Positions 1-11,375 of a stretch of 64,000 nt of DNA are shown in pieces. A model generated the notes under the pieces. The model searched no databases, had not been told where the DNA came from, and saw only the letters and a program-made list of their open reading frames with translations. The DNA comes from Podocnemis expansa (lineage: Eukaryota > Chordata > Testudines > Podocnemididae). Each line of letters starts with the position of its first letter. Position 1 is the stretch's first letter. The stretch is taken from contig ML682014.1 in the NCBI GenBank assembly GCA_007922195.1, positions 2,694,369 through 2,758,368 on the forward strand, in the 5' to 3' direction. The position numbers were made by a program, and so were the translations under genes.

Positions 1-34
1 CTATGATTCTATGATTATGATTCTATGATTATCA
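1..34 (+). repeat. CR1 3' terminal microsatellite
   Basis: Tandem CTATGATT / ATTCTATGAT units, the usual end of a CR1 insertion. The element body lies before the window. Confidence 0.75.
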
Positions 35-2397
35 GGTAATATGGCGTGGGTGGCTAGTTGGGCCAAGCACTGAGACCTGAAGTAAATAGTGATAAATGGA
101 ACATTCTTTGCCGAGGTATTTCGAGCATGGACAGAGAGAATGGAGTTGTCAGCTATTTGGCAACTTGTCTCCATGTGTGCTTTGGAGAAAAAAATCAGTG
201 TTAGTTGGTTGGTTGGTTTTTTAGACCTTCAGCGTAACGCTTTAGGATCCACGCAGGACCCCCACATGGGGAAGAAAGGGAAAGGTACACTTTCCTAGAG
301 CTCAGAGGGCCAAACCAGGTTGCAACCCCCATTACCAGGGGCCCATATTACAAGTTTGTACTGGACCTGACAAAATTATGCTTGAGTCCTAGATCCTCAA
401 TTCAAGTAGCAGGAACCTGGCATTAGCAGTGCGATGTGCCCATAGTGCCGGTCACGGAAACTCTGGTTATATACGATAGAAAAGGAAATAAAGTTATAGC
501 TATCATCTCATGAAGCCTGTTTTCTCAGGCAACTGAATAGAGATGAGGAAATTTAACTTTCCTTTGAATCGTGTGCTGCAAAGTTAATTTGTTGATGCTT
601 ATCTGTAATTGGTGGTTTCTTTTCCTTTCTGCAGTTACAGTATCTGGCTGCATAGGGATCTGAGAGCCAGACACAAGTTGAGAATTCGCCAATAGAAATT
701 GAAGGATTAATCTCCCGAGACTCTCAACGTACAGATTTCTTTGGCTTATAACAGACACATCCGTCATACCTCTACTCGAAAGCAACTCTGGCTGATTTCT
801 TAGACTTTGTCATAGGCAGCTGGTAATAACTCCCAGTGTGGAGATGATATGTTACAAGGGAGATGCCAAGGTGTATGCACTGGATTAGTTCAATTGACCT
901 TTTTTTTTCTTTTTTTTTTTTTGGCAGATGTCACAAAAGATGTAAAATGGCTCAGCAGATTCTGTGGGGATACATCTAGTTGTTATATTCCTTCTTCTCT
1001 ACTAATTCTTTTTCCATTTTGTTTTCTCTGGCACTCTCATATAATCTTTTATTCCAGCAAGGGAACAATGGAGAAATATTTACCCTTCTTTTTTAATGCT
1101 TGTCATAGTATAGTTTTCTTCTCTGTCCCATTTACAGAATAACAACATCACACAGTGCTGCTGGCCCTTTAAAATGGAAGAGGCCAGTGAACCTGTGACA
1201 CATCAGCTACCTCCGGGCTGAGTTTTAATGGAGGGCATATAGGCCAGAAACATGGGAGATCCCAACAAAAAGGAGAGTCATTCAGGAAAGGACAGGTGGA
1301 AGCTGCTTGAGAATGAGAGAGCAGCAGGTGAGGGCTGCCAGAATCCAGGAGGTCCCAGAGAGAAGCTGTAGGTGGTTCCTGCAGGGAGGCTGAAGGCAGA
1401 AAATCAGCAGAAGGGTTTGCTGACTGACTTCCCTTACCTACAGAACCAGGGCTGTAAGCCAGAGAATAGCAGAAGAGCATCTCCATGCTGGAAACAGAGA
1501 CAATGAGAAGGCCAAGGGACTGAGAGATGCTCCACTAGTGAGAATGACCTCCCAAAGGAGTGGCTGTGGGGATTCGTCCTGGAAAAAACAGGCTGGCACT
1601 CCAGCTGGGGATGTCCTGATGAAAAGATAGGAGAGGGCTGAAGAAGAATCCAGGTGTGATGGAAAATGTTGAAGTGTGGTATGAGGGGATGCCTTGGATT
1701 CACAGGGTCCAGTCTATCCCCCAGTCTGGAACCAGTCCCTTAGAAAGTGACCCCTTAAGTGTGGCAGCCCAGAAGTATCCTCTCAGTTCCACAGGAGTAA
1801 GCCTATGGCCTCTGCAACTCCAAAACTGGGCCTTCGGGCACCAGAGATCCCTATCTCTTTCCATGGCTTCCTGCAAACAGTCCAGTCATACCAGACACCT
1901 GCAGGAAACTTGCTCTTACTCCATCTGGGCATAGTGCTCTCAGTATGTAATTGCAGCAGCACGAGACAGCCTTTCCAATACAAGGTGACAGTTAGCCAGC
2001 TGGCATATTGAATCTAAAAATCCTTATGTTAGCATAGAGAAACAAGGCTTAAAACAGAATTCTGACTAGCCAAAGGCAGGGCTTCACCCAGCCAACCTGC
2101 TATAGAACCAATCTTGGCACTTTTTCTCTCTCTCTTTTGTTATCTTAGCTGAGATCAGGGCCCTGTGTCTCTAAGAGCTCAGTTCTTAACATAATCATCA
2201 TTGATTCTCCAGCTTGTGCCCTTTGCTGTGCGTCCTGCAGAGCAGCAGGGAAAAGCTCCTCCCTCTTTGCTGTTGGTAGCTAGGTGTGACTGTCCTAGTT
2301 CTTGGGGAGTCCATTGTCTCTCCTGGATTCTGCATTCACACTTGGAAACTTTATTCAGTTGTTAATGACTCTACTCTCCACCCAGACTGCTACATGA
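35..2397. other. intron-like sequence, nothing recognised
   Basis: Between the CR1 tail and the first hAT MITE. Apart from the poly-T tract I see no repeat family or exon. The short open frames on both strands lack family motifs. Confidence 0.5.
901..923. repeat. poly-T tract
   Basis: T10 C T13 or similar; its origin (retroposon tail or slippage) is unclear. Confidence 0.9.
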
Positions 2398-2405
2398 GTC
2401 TAACA

Positions 2406-2911
2406 CAGGGGTGGCCAAATTCAGGGAACTCAAGAGCCACACAAGGTGATTATGAAAACTTCGAGAGCTGCACTGAGGCATGTAGCCAGATACTTTTACC
2501 TACACCAAAATTACTAAATTTAAAATTCACTGCACACACTAATTTTATCATAAAAAGAGGGCAAATATTGGCCCTACTAATGTCAGATTCTAATAATTCC
2601 GTACGGTAACCATGAAAATTAGGCCTATACAGTAAAAACGTAGCTGTTGCTTGATGTGGAAGACTGCAGGCTAGTGGTGAGTTTTTTAAATTTCTGACCA
2701 TGCCATCCTTCTCCCCACCATCCCTGACAATGCCGCACTTTTCCCTCCCATCCCCAACCATGCCACCACTTCTCCCCACCATCCCGACCCCCTCCTGAAT
2801 TCCTAAGCTTGGTCTGCTTTCCTAAATTGATTTGCTGACATTCTTCCAGGAGCCACACTTTTTCATTCAAGAGCTGCGTGTGGCTCCTGAGCCATAGTTT
2901 GGCCACACCTG
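2406..2911 (+). mobile_element. hAT MITE (CAGGGGTGGCCAAA family), 506 bp
   Basis: Ends CAGGGGTGGCCAAATTC and AGTTTGGCCACACCTG form terminal inverted repeats. The 8-bp flanks GTCTAACA (2398-2405) and TTCTAACA (2912-2919) match 7 of 8. The interior has GAGCCACACAAGGTGATTAT and TTTTTCATTCAAGAGCTGCG, and a C-rich tandem array at 2695-2795. No transposase. Two relatives lie at 28557-28743 and 35934-36538. Confidence 0.88.
2695..2795. repeat. about 30-bp tandem array inside the hAT MITE
   Basis: About three imperfect units around the core CCATGCC...CTTCTCCCCACCATCCC. Related but shorter sequence occurs at 36178-36240 in the sister copy. It inflates open frames on the minus strand here. Confidence 0.7.
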
Positions 2912-2942
2912 TTCTAACACTTCATCACTTCCCTTTACACTC

Positions 2943-3598
2943 AGGGCTTGTCTACGCTGAGTGCAGAATTGCAGTTTGATCCTAGGCTGATGAATTAGAG
3001 AAGACATAGAAGCATAATCATGCCAGGCTCCTTGCTCCTGGCTCTTCCATCCTCAGTGATTGCCCTTACTTCTTAGTGAAACTGTGGATAGCCATCCCAC
3101 AGTGCAACTAAGTACAAGTTGCAGGAGGCAGTTGTCCTCCTATGGTGCAACACACTCATTCCCCCTACCCAATTCTGGCAATAGTAAACCAAGAAAAGTC
3201 TTCTGTGCTGTCTCTGCTGCAGGCACAGAAAGGCACAGTGCTGCATGTGGAAAGAGGTGAATTAAAAACTTCCCAGAGCTTCAGACTGGGGAGGAACTGT
3301 ATATTGCTTACTTGCCATGGTGAAGCACAGTGGAAAATCAAGAGCAGTAATAAAACAACAGAGAGTTCTGGGATAGATCCCGGGGCCAATGAAGTCGATT
3401 TTCCCTGCTCACTCATTACATGGACCAGAAATTTGACTTGTAAAATTCTACCTCAGCTTGCGGGTATGGTCTTATCAAGTTGAATTTTGGTTCCATTTAC
3501 TTTGAATTTACTGCTCTGCCAATGGAGATGAACACTGCACAGGGTCAACGTAAGCAGGATTACATTGACCTTCTCTGTCAGTGTAGACCAGGGCTCAG
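2943..3598. mobile_element. TIR element of the GTCTACRCT class, about 655 bp
   Basis: Left end AGGGCTTGTCTACGCTGA and right end CAGTGTAGACCAGGGCTC are inverted. Interior GTGGATAGCCATCCCACAGT is a phrase seen in sauropsid non-autonomous elements. No transposase; the target duplication could not be fixed. Confidence 0.65.
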
Positions 3599-5451
3599 TG
3601 CCTAGCGACACAAAGCCCAGAAGGAAAATGAGGCACACATAGGAATCATAACACTGTTACCAACATTCCCACATAAGAGGAGCATTGAGGGACTAAATGT
3701 TGTGGGATTTTAAGGGACTGCATGCACCAGGGATGATAAAATGGTCTATGTTTTGGGACTTTTCTTATGGTCTGTTTTGCACTCTTTTTGTAATCAAGTG
3801 GCCCCAAGGCAGGAGAATCTCATATAGCTACAAGACACTTTGAAGGAGGAAAATGGAGTCAGACAAGCCTGTTCTTCTGGAACCTGCCACTGGAAGGCAC
3901 TGCAGGTAGTGCCAGCCTAACACAAGTAGCTATAGTGGTTCAGTAATGCTCAGCCTTTGGGAAGGAGGGAGGAAGAATTTCAAAAAGATTAACTGTGAAA
4001 TTGTAAAAGAATTTCTTCTTGATGCCAAAGTAATGTTAGCAATGTTACATTACAGGCGTCGGCAACGCAAAAGATAAGAAGAGCCATTATTTAAAACTTC
4101 TTTAATAACCAAGTGATTTGAGAGCCACAAGAGGTGTTGCCTGCCAGTTAAGAAACTGAATAACAGAACAGAGATGCATATTGATTTTTAATAACAAAAA
4201 ATGACATTTGCTGATGCAAACAAACAATTTACCCATATTTTAACAATATATAATGTATTTTAATGACAGTTCCCTTTTTAAAACATACATCTTTAAGATC
4301 TTTACTGAAAACTAATTGGCTGATGACGCTGCAGAATGAAGGCTTTGTTGAAGTAAATCATCAGTTAGAAGTTACTTTTAGTTAACATTTAGAAATAAAA
4401 GTGAGGTCTAATTCTTGGGAGGGAACAAGGGAGAAGAGAGGAAGAACAACTGCCTTCAGTACTGGAAGAAATACAAAATGACATGGTCCTACACACAAAG
4501 TACTCATTTCATTTTAGCTTTGTCAATGTAAGTCTTACTTTAATATTCAGTGTTACATACACTAATTTTCAAAGAAACTTGGGGACCCTCTCAAACAAAA
4601 AGTAATTAAAATATACTACTTATTACATATAAAGAGGTCTTTGGGTACATAGAGAACTGAAACAAAGCATTTGGAATAACTCTAGTGTCCTGTCTCTGCT
4701 CTGGCCCAAAAGTTGATGTACAAGCGAAGAATAGCAGGAACACATCAGTACACAGATGTGGGGTAATTTCAAACAATCTCCAATAGGTACAAATTGGATC
4801 AATCCTTGAAGCATGGAGGTTGAATATCTACTCCCTCTTTAGCAAATTGTTTTAGCATCAACTATAACCCCTTTCTATATTCTTTTTACCCATAAAAGCA
4901 TCCAATTTCATTAGAATCTTGCTCAAAAAATTGTATCACTAAATTGAAATATTTGAGTCATAATTTTCACTAAGTACTCTTCCTTTATACAGCTTCCCTT
5001 TAAAAAAAAAGAAACAAACAAAACAAACAACCTGTGTTCAACCGACACTGCCCTGTTTTTTCCCCTCCTAGGTCACTTCCCATTTTCTCCACCATAACTC
5101 TTCTTCCTTAACATAAGCTGACTACACCACCAGAGCCATGAGAAAAGTTACAATGAGGGAACACAGGGACCCAAGAATATTTTGAAGTTCAAAAACAGTA
5201 CAAAGATAATAGTAAATTTAAGACTATGAATAAAGGTGAGCCTCAGAAATAAAATTAACAAGCTTCATTAAAAGGATATTTATCCTTTTCCACAATGGTT
5301 CTATGATAGCCTTACAAAAATGTATAGACTTCTTCAAGGTAGAGCACTACTTTCTATGCTTTCCAATTCTAAAGAATTAAAGGTTTGGGTTTCACAAAAC
5401 TCCAGCAACCATCATTTAAAAATCCTCCCAAAAACAAACAGGGCACTAATC
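3599..5451. other. AT-rich intron-like sequence
   Basis: Apart from the hAT-like end at 4053-4145, no gene or repeat was identified. Confidence 0.5.
4053..4145. mobile_element. hAT-like terminal sequence
   Basis: CAGGCGTCGGCAACGCAAAA followed by GAGAGCCACAAGAGGTGTTG resembles a hAT family end. A possible partner end (GAGCCTATGTTGCTGATGC, about 8300-8318) lies 4.2 kb away. No matching 8-bp flanks were found, so it may be a solo end. Confidence 0.4.
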
Positions 5452-6690
5452 ATAGAATCATAGGGTTGGAAGGGACGTCATGAGGTCATCTAGTCCAGCC
5501 CCCTGCCAAAAAAGCAGGACCACTCCCATTAAATTATCCCAGCCAAAGTTTTATCCAGCCAGGCCTTAAACACCTCCAAAGACAGAGATTCCACCACCTC
5601 CCGAAGTAGCCCATTCCAATGCTTTACCACTTGCCAAGTAAGAAAGATTTTCCTAATATCCAGCCTTGACCTCCCCAGCTGCAACTTGAAACCATTGCTC
5701 CTTGTTCTGTCCTCTGTTAATACTGAGAACAGCTGAGCTCCATCCTCCTTGGAGCATCCCTTCAGGGAGTTGAAGGTTGCTATCAAATCGCCCCTCAGTC
5801 TTCTCTTCTGCAGACTAAATAAGCCTAGTTCCTTCAGTCTTTCTTCATAGGTCTTGTGCTCCAGCCCCTTCATCATTTTTGTTGCCCTCTGCTGGACTCT
5901 TTCTAATTTGACCATGTCCTTTTCATAGTGGAGAGCCCAAAACTGGACATAGTATTCCAGATGCGGCCTCACCAGTGCCAAATAGAGGGGAATGATCACA
6001 TCCCTTGATCTGCTGGCAACACTTCTGATACAGCCCAGTATGCCATTGGCCTTTTTGGCAGCAAGAGCACACTGCTGACTCATAGTCAGCTTCCCATCCA
6101 CTATGACCCCCAGGTCCTTTTCTACAGTGCTGCTACTTAGCTGATTGCTCCCCAGCCTATAGCAGTGCATAGGGTTTTTCAGTCCCAAGTGCAGGACTTT
6201 GCACTTGTCCTTGTTGAACCTCATGAGATTTCTATTGGCCCACTACTCCAATTTGTCTAGGTCTCCCTGAATGCTGTCCCTGCCCTCCAGCGTGTCTACC
6301 GTTCCCTCCAGATTGGTGCCATCCACAAACTTACTGAGTGTGCACTGTATCCCATCATCCAGATCATTAATGAAAATGTTGAACAGAACTGGCCCCACGA
6401 CCGACCCCTGGGGCACACCACTCATTGCTGGTTGCCAACTAGACACAGAGCCATTGATTCCTACACACTGAAACCGTCAATCTAGCCAGTTCTCTATCCA
6501 CCTTACAGTCCACATATCCAACCCATACATCCTTAACTTGCTGACGACAATGCTGTGGGAAACTGTATCAAAAGTCTCACTAAAGTTGAGGTATATCACA
6601 TCAACAGCTTTTCCCACATCCACAAATCCAGTCATCTTATCATAGAAGGTGATGAGATTGGTCAGGCATGATTTACCTTTGCAACTAAGA
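5452..6690 (-). mobile_element. CR1 LINE, 3' portion with decayed RT
   Basis: The left end CATAGAATCATAGGGTTGGA is the reverse of a CR1 3' terminus. Minus-strand coding remnants run from about 6690 to 5529: motif A region as YLNFSETFDTV (Asp replaced by Asn) near 6575-6605, then [20 protein letters not shown], then FVDGTN where FADDTK is typical, so the second catalytic site is also broken. The C-terminus from 6224 to 5529 is one open frame of 231 codons (start [45 protein letters not shown]). 5'-truncated, as is usual for LINEs. Confidence 0.93.
5529..6224 (-). pseudogene. CR1 RT C-terminal fragment (open 231 codons)
   Basis: The longest intact piece of the CR1 protein here. It covers the thumb and C-terminal part after the catalytic palm: [50 protein letters not shown] block, [11 protein letters not shown] and the terminal [10 protein letters not shown]. 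The ATG at 6222-6224 is internal to the real protein. Upstream pieces on the same strand are broken, so this is not a functional gene. Confidence 0.9.
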
Positions 6691-8244
6691 ATGTGGTTTT
6701 TTTGTTGTTGTTTGTTTGTTGGTTTTGTTCTTTTTTGTTTTTTAATCTAAAGTTAATTTAAAAGACTAAGTGGTACAAAGTCAGGGAAAATTAACCAAAG
6801 CAGCTTAACCTACTGCTTTTCTTCATTATTAGCCAACCCCCCATCCCCAGGAGTTCCCCTGGCTCCCACTCTCTTTCTTGCCATACTGCAGTGCTGAGAG
6901 AATTCCCTATCCTATCTGGGCAGGTCAGGGAACTCAAAAGGCCTTGCTGCACCTAAGCTGGGGTAGGGGCCCCTGTGCAGCTCAAGGGCTGGGGGAGGGG
7001 GAATATCACAGCCCACAGTCTTGCCTTCCCCAACTTTTTCATGGCTAGAAGCGGCTTTTCAACCTTCCTTTTGCAGGAAGCCTGGAAGGGGGCTGACTGG
7101 ACTCAACATCAGCTTGGCCTTGTGAAAGGGGAGACAGGTCCTTAGAGAGGGCACACTGAGAATCTCTGGTTGCTGGGGGGAGGAGGCAGTTCTATGGGAC
7201 TCTTGGTAGGTTGGAAGAGTTGGAGGAATCAGGAGGATGCTGGCCTGACACTCACCAGACTCACATTGAGATGTTCACAGAGTGCTCACCACTAAGGCAG
7301 GTGACTGAACTGCAGGTCCAGGGAAGAGCTTGGGGCGGGGGGACATCTGGAAGATTTAAGGCGGTGGGACTTAAAATATGGAGCTGTGCTGCTCTCTTAT
7401 GTCTCTTCACAGCCAGGCAGCAGTGGACATTCTCAATGCATGTCATCCCACAAGCAGTAACAGGGGAGCTAAGCTAGGGCTGTGCAGGGGCTTCGGAGCT
7501 GCCTCTTCACTGCTGCTGGAGGCAGGTTTCTCAGCCTTACTGCTTCAGCCTCTGCAGCAGAAGTTGGGGGCAGCAGCAACCTCACTCCAGCAGGTTACAT
7601 CTATTCTAGCCCTTATCCTGCCTGCACCCACACAAGCCCCCCTGGCTGGTTCTCTCCTCTCCACCTTTCTTTACCTACTACAGTACAGAATCCCTTTGAG
7701 ATTTTTCCAGCCAAGTAGATTAGGGAATTTAGAAGCCCTCACTGCAGCTGGGATGGGGGCAGCCCACCCCCTCCCCAGCAGTCCATTCCAAGGAATCCAG
7801 GCCAGTCATTAATCTGAACCTATGCCTGGCCCCAGGAGTTCCTCCCTTCTCCTGCTAGGAGCCAGAAACTCAGAGGAGGATATTTGCAGACACATCAGTA
7901 GCACCTTCATCACCCCCTGCATCCTGGGTCGGTACACACTGGGCTGATTCTCCTGGCTCCCAGAGCTCCCTCCCCTGCACAGCTGGGGCTAAGCTTGCAC
8001 CCCTCCCCCTCAGCCTCAAGCCCAGTGCAGCTGCCTCCTGGCAGTCTCCTCCCCCTTATACATGCACCCAAGCCAAGCCCATTCTCTGCTTCTTCAGCCC
8101 ATGCCAAGCTACTGAGACCCTTCCCTGCACAACACAGGACTTACCTGTACTTAAGCAGGGGAATCTCCAGCTGTGAGCTGGCTGCCGTCCTGGCTGCTCC
8201 AAGCATCTGAGAGCAGGGCAGGGCAGGATATTTAAATGGCCCTA
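6691..8244. other. GC-rich block of unknown origin
   Basis: A TTTGTT-rich junction (6700-6740) follows the CR1. From about 6835 to 8220 the sequence is GC-rich with CTGGCTCCCAGAGCTCCCTC-like phrases and overlapping open frames on both strands. No family motif. It may be the body of a transposon bounded by 4053 and 8320. Confidence 0.4.
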
Positions 8245-8320
8245 GCTTTCAGCTAGGGAGCCACAAAGCAGCTGCTAAAGAGCCAAATAATGGCTCACTG
8301 AGCCTATGTTGCTGATGCTC
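8245..8320. mobile_element. hAT-like terminal sequence, possible right end
   Basis: GGGAGCCACAAAGCAGCTGC, AAAGAGCCAAATAATGGCTC and GTTGCTGATGCTC read backward like a GTCGGCAAC terminus. See 4053-4145. Confidence 0.4.
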
Positions 8321-8675
8321 AGCAGTATGTCTTATCTGGAAATATGAGTACATGAACCTTATTCTTTCAGTGGGACTCCATGTATGACAGCTAAGGTTGA
8401 AGTAGTCATGGCTTCTTAATTCATGCCACGTTGGCCAAAATTATAACATGCATAGCTATAAAATGTTATAAATAATATAATGAAAAATGGTCATTTCCCA
8501 TTGGAACTTAAAATATGGTCACTTTTCCTTGCAGTTGTTGCTTTGATTAGCTCAGACTTTCATTCTTCATTGAAAGTGAAATTCCAGAAAAGTTAAGAGG
8601 ATGTGAAGCACTGCCCAGGCAACACACCAGGAATTATGCTATAGATTTATTGTAGTAAATGTTTCATTGTTTTGG

Positions 8676-8735
8676 GGTAGGGAATGGAAGACCTAATAGG
8701 TCTTCTCCATCTCTTAGTTCTGTGATTCTGTGACA
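8676..8735 (+). repeat. short CR1 tail
   Basis: TGGAAGACCTAATAGGTCTT, CCATCTCTTAGTTCTGTGAT and TCTGTGACA resemble the last 60 bp of a CR1 element. Confidence 0.5.
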
Positions 8736-9524
8736 TATGATAACCCTGGCTTTTGAAGTCTGTTTTTAATAGACACACACACATAACATCAATGGGAGCT
8801 AGATACCTTCCTGGCTGAGAAAACAGACTTCTGTAGAATTGAGTCAATGAAGCATACTATTCTAAGCAATCATCTCCCCCGTGTTTCAAAACTTCATTCA
8901 GTTGAAGCTGAGAGTGGGGGCTCTTTGGGTAACCAGCTGGGTACATCATAGTGAACCACAATGAAAGAGGATGTACCTATATTTGATCTTTTGAAATCCT
9001 GTACTTTAAAAGCTTCGTACCATATTCAGGTAAAAGTGAAGGGTTCTTTTACTGCACCCGAAGACTGAACAACCCATATATCATAGTCAGTTCATTTGAA
9101 TAAGTTATTCTTCTTCAGAAAATATGTGAACCATTGTTTAAAGTCTGTAAATAATTAGCACAGATCAACATCCTTTTTAACTGTTAATCTGCAAATCTGT
9201 GACAAACCATTAAATATATTTTTCCCATTAGAGAACCATCACATACATCAATTGATGTTTAAGACATCTCTGTATTGCCTATTATACTATGAAACTCCAT
9301 AAATGGTATTTGAATACTGCATTTCACTCATACAGGGTATACTATGATAGGTATTAATTATATTGTACTTTCTAAACAAACCACTTTAGTGTGATGTAAA
9401 TTGGCAGAGCAGAAGTTAGAGCTCACTCAGTCCATTGTATTAACTACAAGTCCATTCATTTGCCAGTCGCTTTATGTCTGATTCTAATATGCCACTGAAA
9501 AGAAGAATCTATGGACAAGGCTTC

Positions 9525-9650
9525 TGTCCTTCAGTTTTCTCAGCTGTGAAATGTGTAGAAATACCTTGTTAGTTGACAGGTATGTTGGGTAGCTTAATTA
9601 ATTTGAGTTTGGAAAGCACATTGAGAACCTTAGATGGAAGGCATGACAGA
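9525..9650 (+). repeat. MIR-like fragment
   Basis: TGTCCTTCAGTTTTCTCAGC, TGTGAAATGTGTAGAAATAC and TTGAGAACCTTAGATGGAAG resemble CORE plus tail. Confidence 0.5.
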
Positions 9651-10526
9651 ACTATGTAGGTTACTATCTGTTTACAGTATTACAAAACAGTATGAAAGTG
9701 ATTTAAAACAATTCAGCACAAGTCAAAGTAGACAGCACCTGAAACTTTGGAGGCTGTGAGCATCTATTCACAAGCTCATACAGTCGTGTATATATAATGT
9801 GCTAATTTAATACTAGCCCAAAATGGGTTGCTTAGGAGGATTCATAAAACAGATCCTCTTAGGCATTCATTTTTTCTGGCATTTTGGAAAACATAGAACT
9901 TGAAAGAAACACTGGTTCACTTTCGAAAAGACCATCTCCAGAAGCGCATCCATTATCAGTCTACTCCAGCAGAGCAGACATCCATAATGATGTTAACCTC
10001 CAACTAACTGTGGTGTCAAATATTTTTCCTCCCTCAACAGCAAAGTTAAACAGTTCAGGAAAAGCACTGAAAATTTATCACCTATATTTTCTTAGTAAGA
10101 GATGTTCCTTATTAGCAGGTTTCTCTTTCTATTATGCTGGCCATTGCATTGTGCAGTATTTACATAGTGGGAATTCATAGCCACTGTTCTTTTTAAGATG
10201 ACTGCCGTTACACATATAAGCTATGGATGAGCAAACACCATAACATGCTTGTTCAGCTGATTGTGCCCTCCCTGCTACTTGTGCTTCTGCAATAGACTTC
10301 TAGACCATTGGAATCGTAAAGTGGATTAGAGAGATGCATCATTGCATTATGAAAAACGACGAGAGTCCTGTGGCACCTTAAAGACTAACACATTTCTCTG
10401 GGCATAAGCTTTCGCAGGCTGCAACCCATATCATCAGATGCATGAACATGAACATACATCTGATGTAGTGGTTTGCAGCCCACGAAAGCTTATGCCCAAA
10501 GAAGTTTTTTAGTCTTTAAGGTGCCC

Positions 10527-11328
10527 CAAAGTTCCCTCTAAGGGGCCAATGCAGCTGAGCAACACATGTTGCTTGCTGCACGCCCCCCCCCCATGTGGAC
10601 GTGATCCTGCTTGCCTACGTGGGCCTGATCCTTCCCCCCCTTCAAGCTCCACTGCCTGCCCAGCCTCACCGCAGCGGAGCAGAGCACTCAACTCAGCCTA
10701 CCCCCAGCCGGCTGCGCTTCCCTGGGAGGCGGAGGGGGTCAAGGTGCTAGAGCGGCCACTTCCAAAGAGTTTCAGCCGCTTTGCCTCCAGCCCCACTCCC
10801 AAGGCCATGGAGCAGGCCCATTCAGGCTGTGGGGGCGTGGGGGCAAAGCAGCCAAAATTCTTTGGGAGCTGGACAGACTGCTCCAGGACCCCCACCCCAT
10901 ACGTGGGAGCTCACCATTGGCCCCCTCCACCCCCGGGGAGGTGCAGCTGGCTGGGTGTAGGCTGGGCCGGCTGCTCTGCCCCACTGTGGTGAAGCTGGGT
11001 GTGCAGGTGGGTGGAGCAGCCTCTGGCCCCCCCTCCCCTTGCCGGAAGTTTGAGGGGGGCAGTTAGGACTCCCTTACCTGGCTGCCCAAGCGGCGCAACC
11101 AGGGTCCCGGCCACTCCTCCGGCCAGGGGAGCTCTCACTGAGCCTGTGCAGAGAGTCTGCACAGGCTCAGTGAGAGCTGACTTTGAGCAGGAGTTTTAAA
11201 AACTCCCAGCTCAGAGTCACTGCCTGGGCAGGGACTGCAGCTGCAGACCATGCATAGCCAGCAGCCTTCCCTGCGCCAGCCAGCCCCTGGGGCTGCGTGG
11301 CCACACAGCTTAGAGGGAACATTGCCAA
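10527..11328. mobile_element. GC-rich hAT-like element inside the Penelope fold-back
   Basis: Bounded by inverted ends AGTTCCCTCTAAG (about 10530) and CTTAGAGGGAACATTG (about 11308-11323). The body is GC-rich, unlike its surroundings, and has no recognisable transposase. The long overlapping open frames here on both strands follow from GC content and are not conserved genes. It interrupts the Penelope repeat exactly between GGTGCC and ACAGGACTC. The target duplication is not clean, so the superfamily assignment (hAT) rests on the ends and is tentative. Confidence 0.6.
11130..11178. repeat. perfect 22-bp inverted repeat with 5-nt loop
   Basis: Arm 11130-11151 and its exact reverse complement 11157-11178 are separated by AGAGT. 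Embedded in the GC-rich element; the sequence could form a stable stem-loop on either strand. Confidence 0.9.
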
Positions 11329-11375
11329 CAGGACTCTTTGTTTTTGCTCCATGCAGACTAACATGGCTGCCCCCT

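Larger units (their letters stand above)
8321..10355. other. AT-rich intron-like sequence
   Basis: Holds only a short CR1 tail (8676) and a MIR-like piece (9525). The 98-codon open frame at 9884 has no recognisable motif. Confidence 0.5.
10356..11375 (-). mobile_element. Penelope-derived fold-back element 4, split by a GC-rich insertion
   Basis: The left arm (10366-10442) contains GTCCTGTGGCACCTTAAAGA, then AAGCTTTCGCAGGCTGCAAC and ATCAGATGCAT. The right arm (10455-10526) reads back TGCAGCCCACGAAAGCTTAT and TAGTCTTTAAGGTGCC. The expected continuation (ACAGGACTCTTTGTTTTTGC...ACTAACATGGCTGCCCC) appears only at 11329-11371, after an 800-bp GC-rich insertion. The subfamily differs from fold-backs 1-3: its arms use CATCAGATGCAT rather than the TTCTCCCATGAAAGC type. 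Confidence 0.8.

Noticed and set aside
7211..7812. 144-codon frame in the GC-rich block
   Set aside because: Leu/Ala-rich peptide without motifs, overlapped by another frame of similar length; no splice context.
10509..11364. Cluster of frames including one of 147 codons
   Set aside because: All fall in the GC-rich element between the AGTTCCCTCTAAG ends; Pro-rich compositional peptides.
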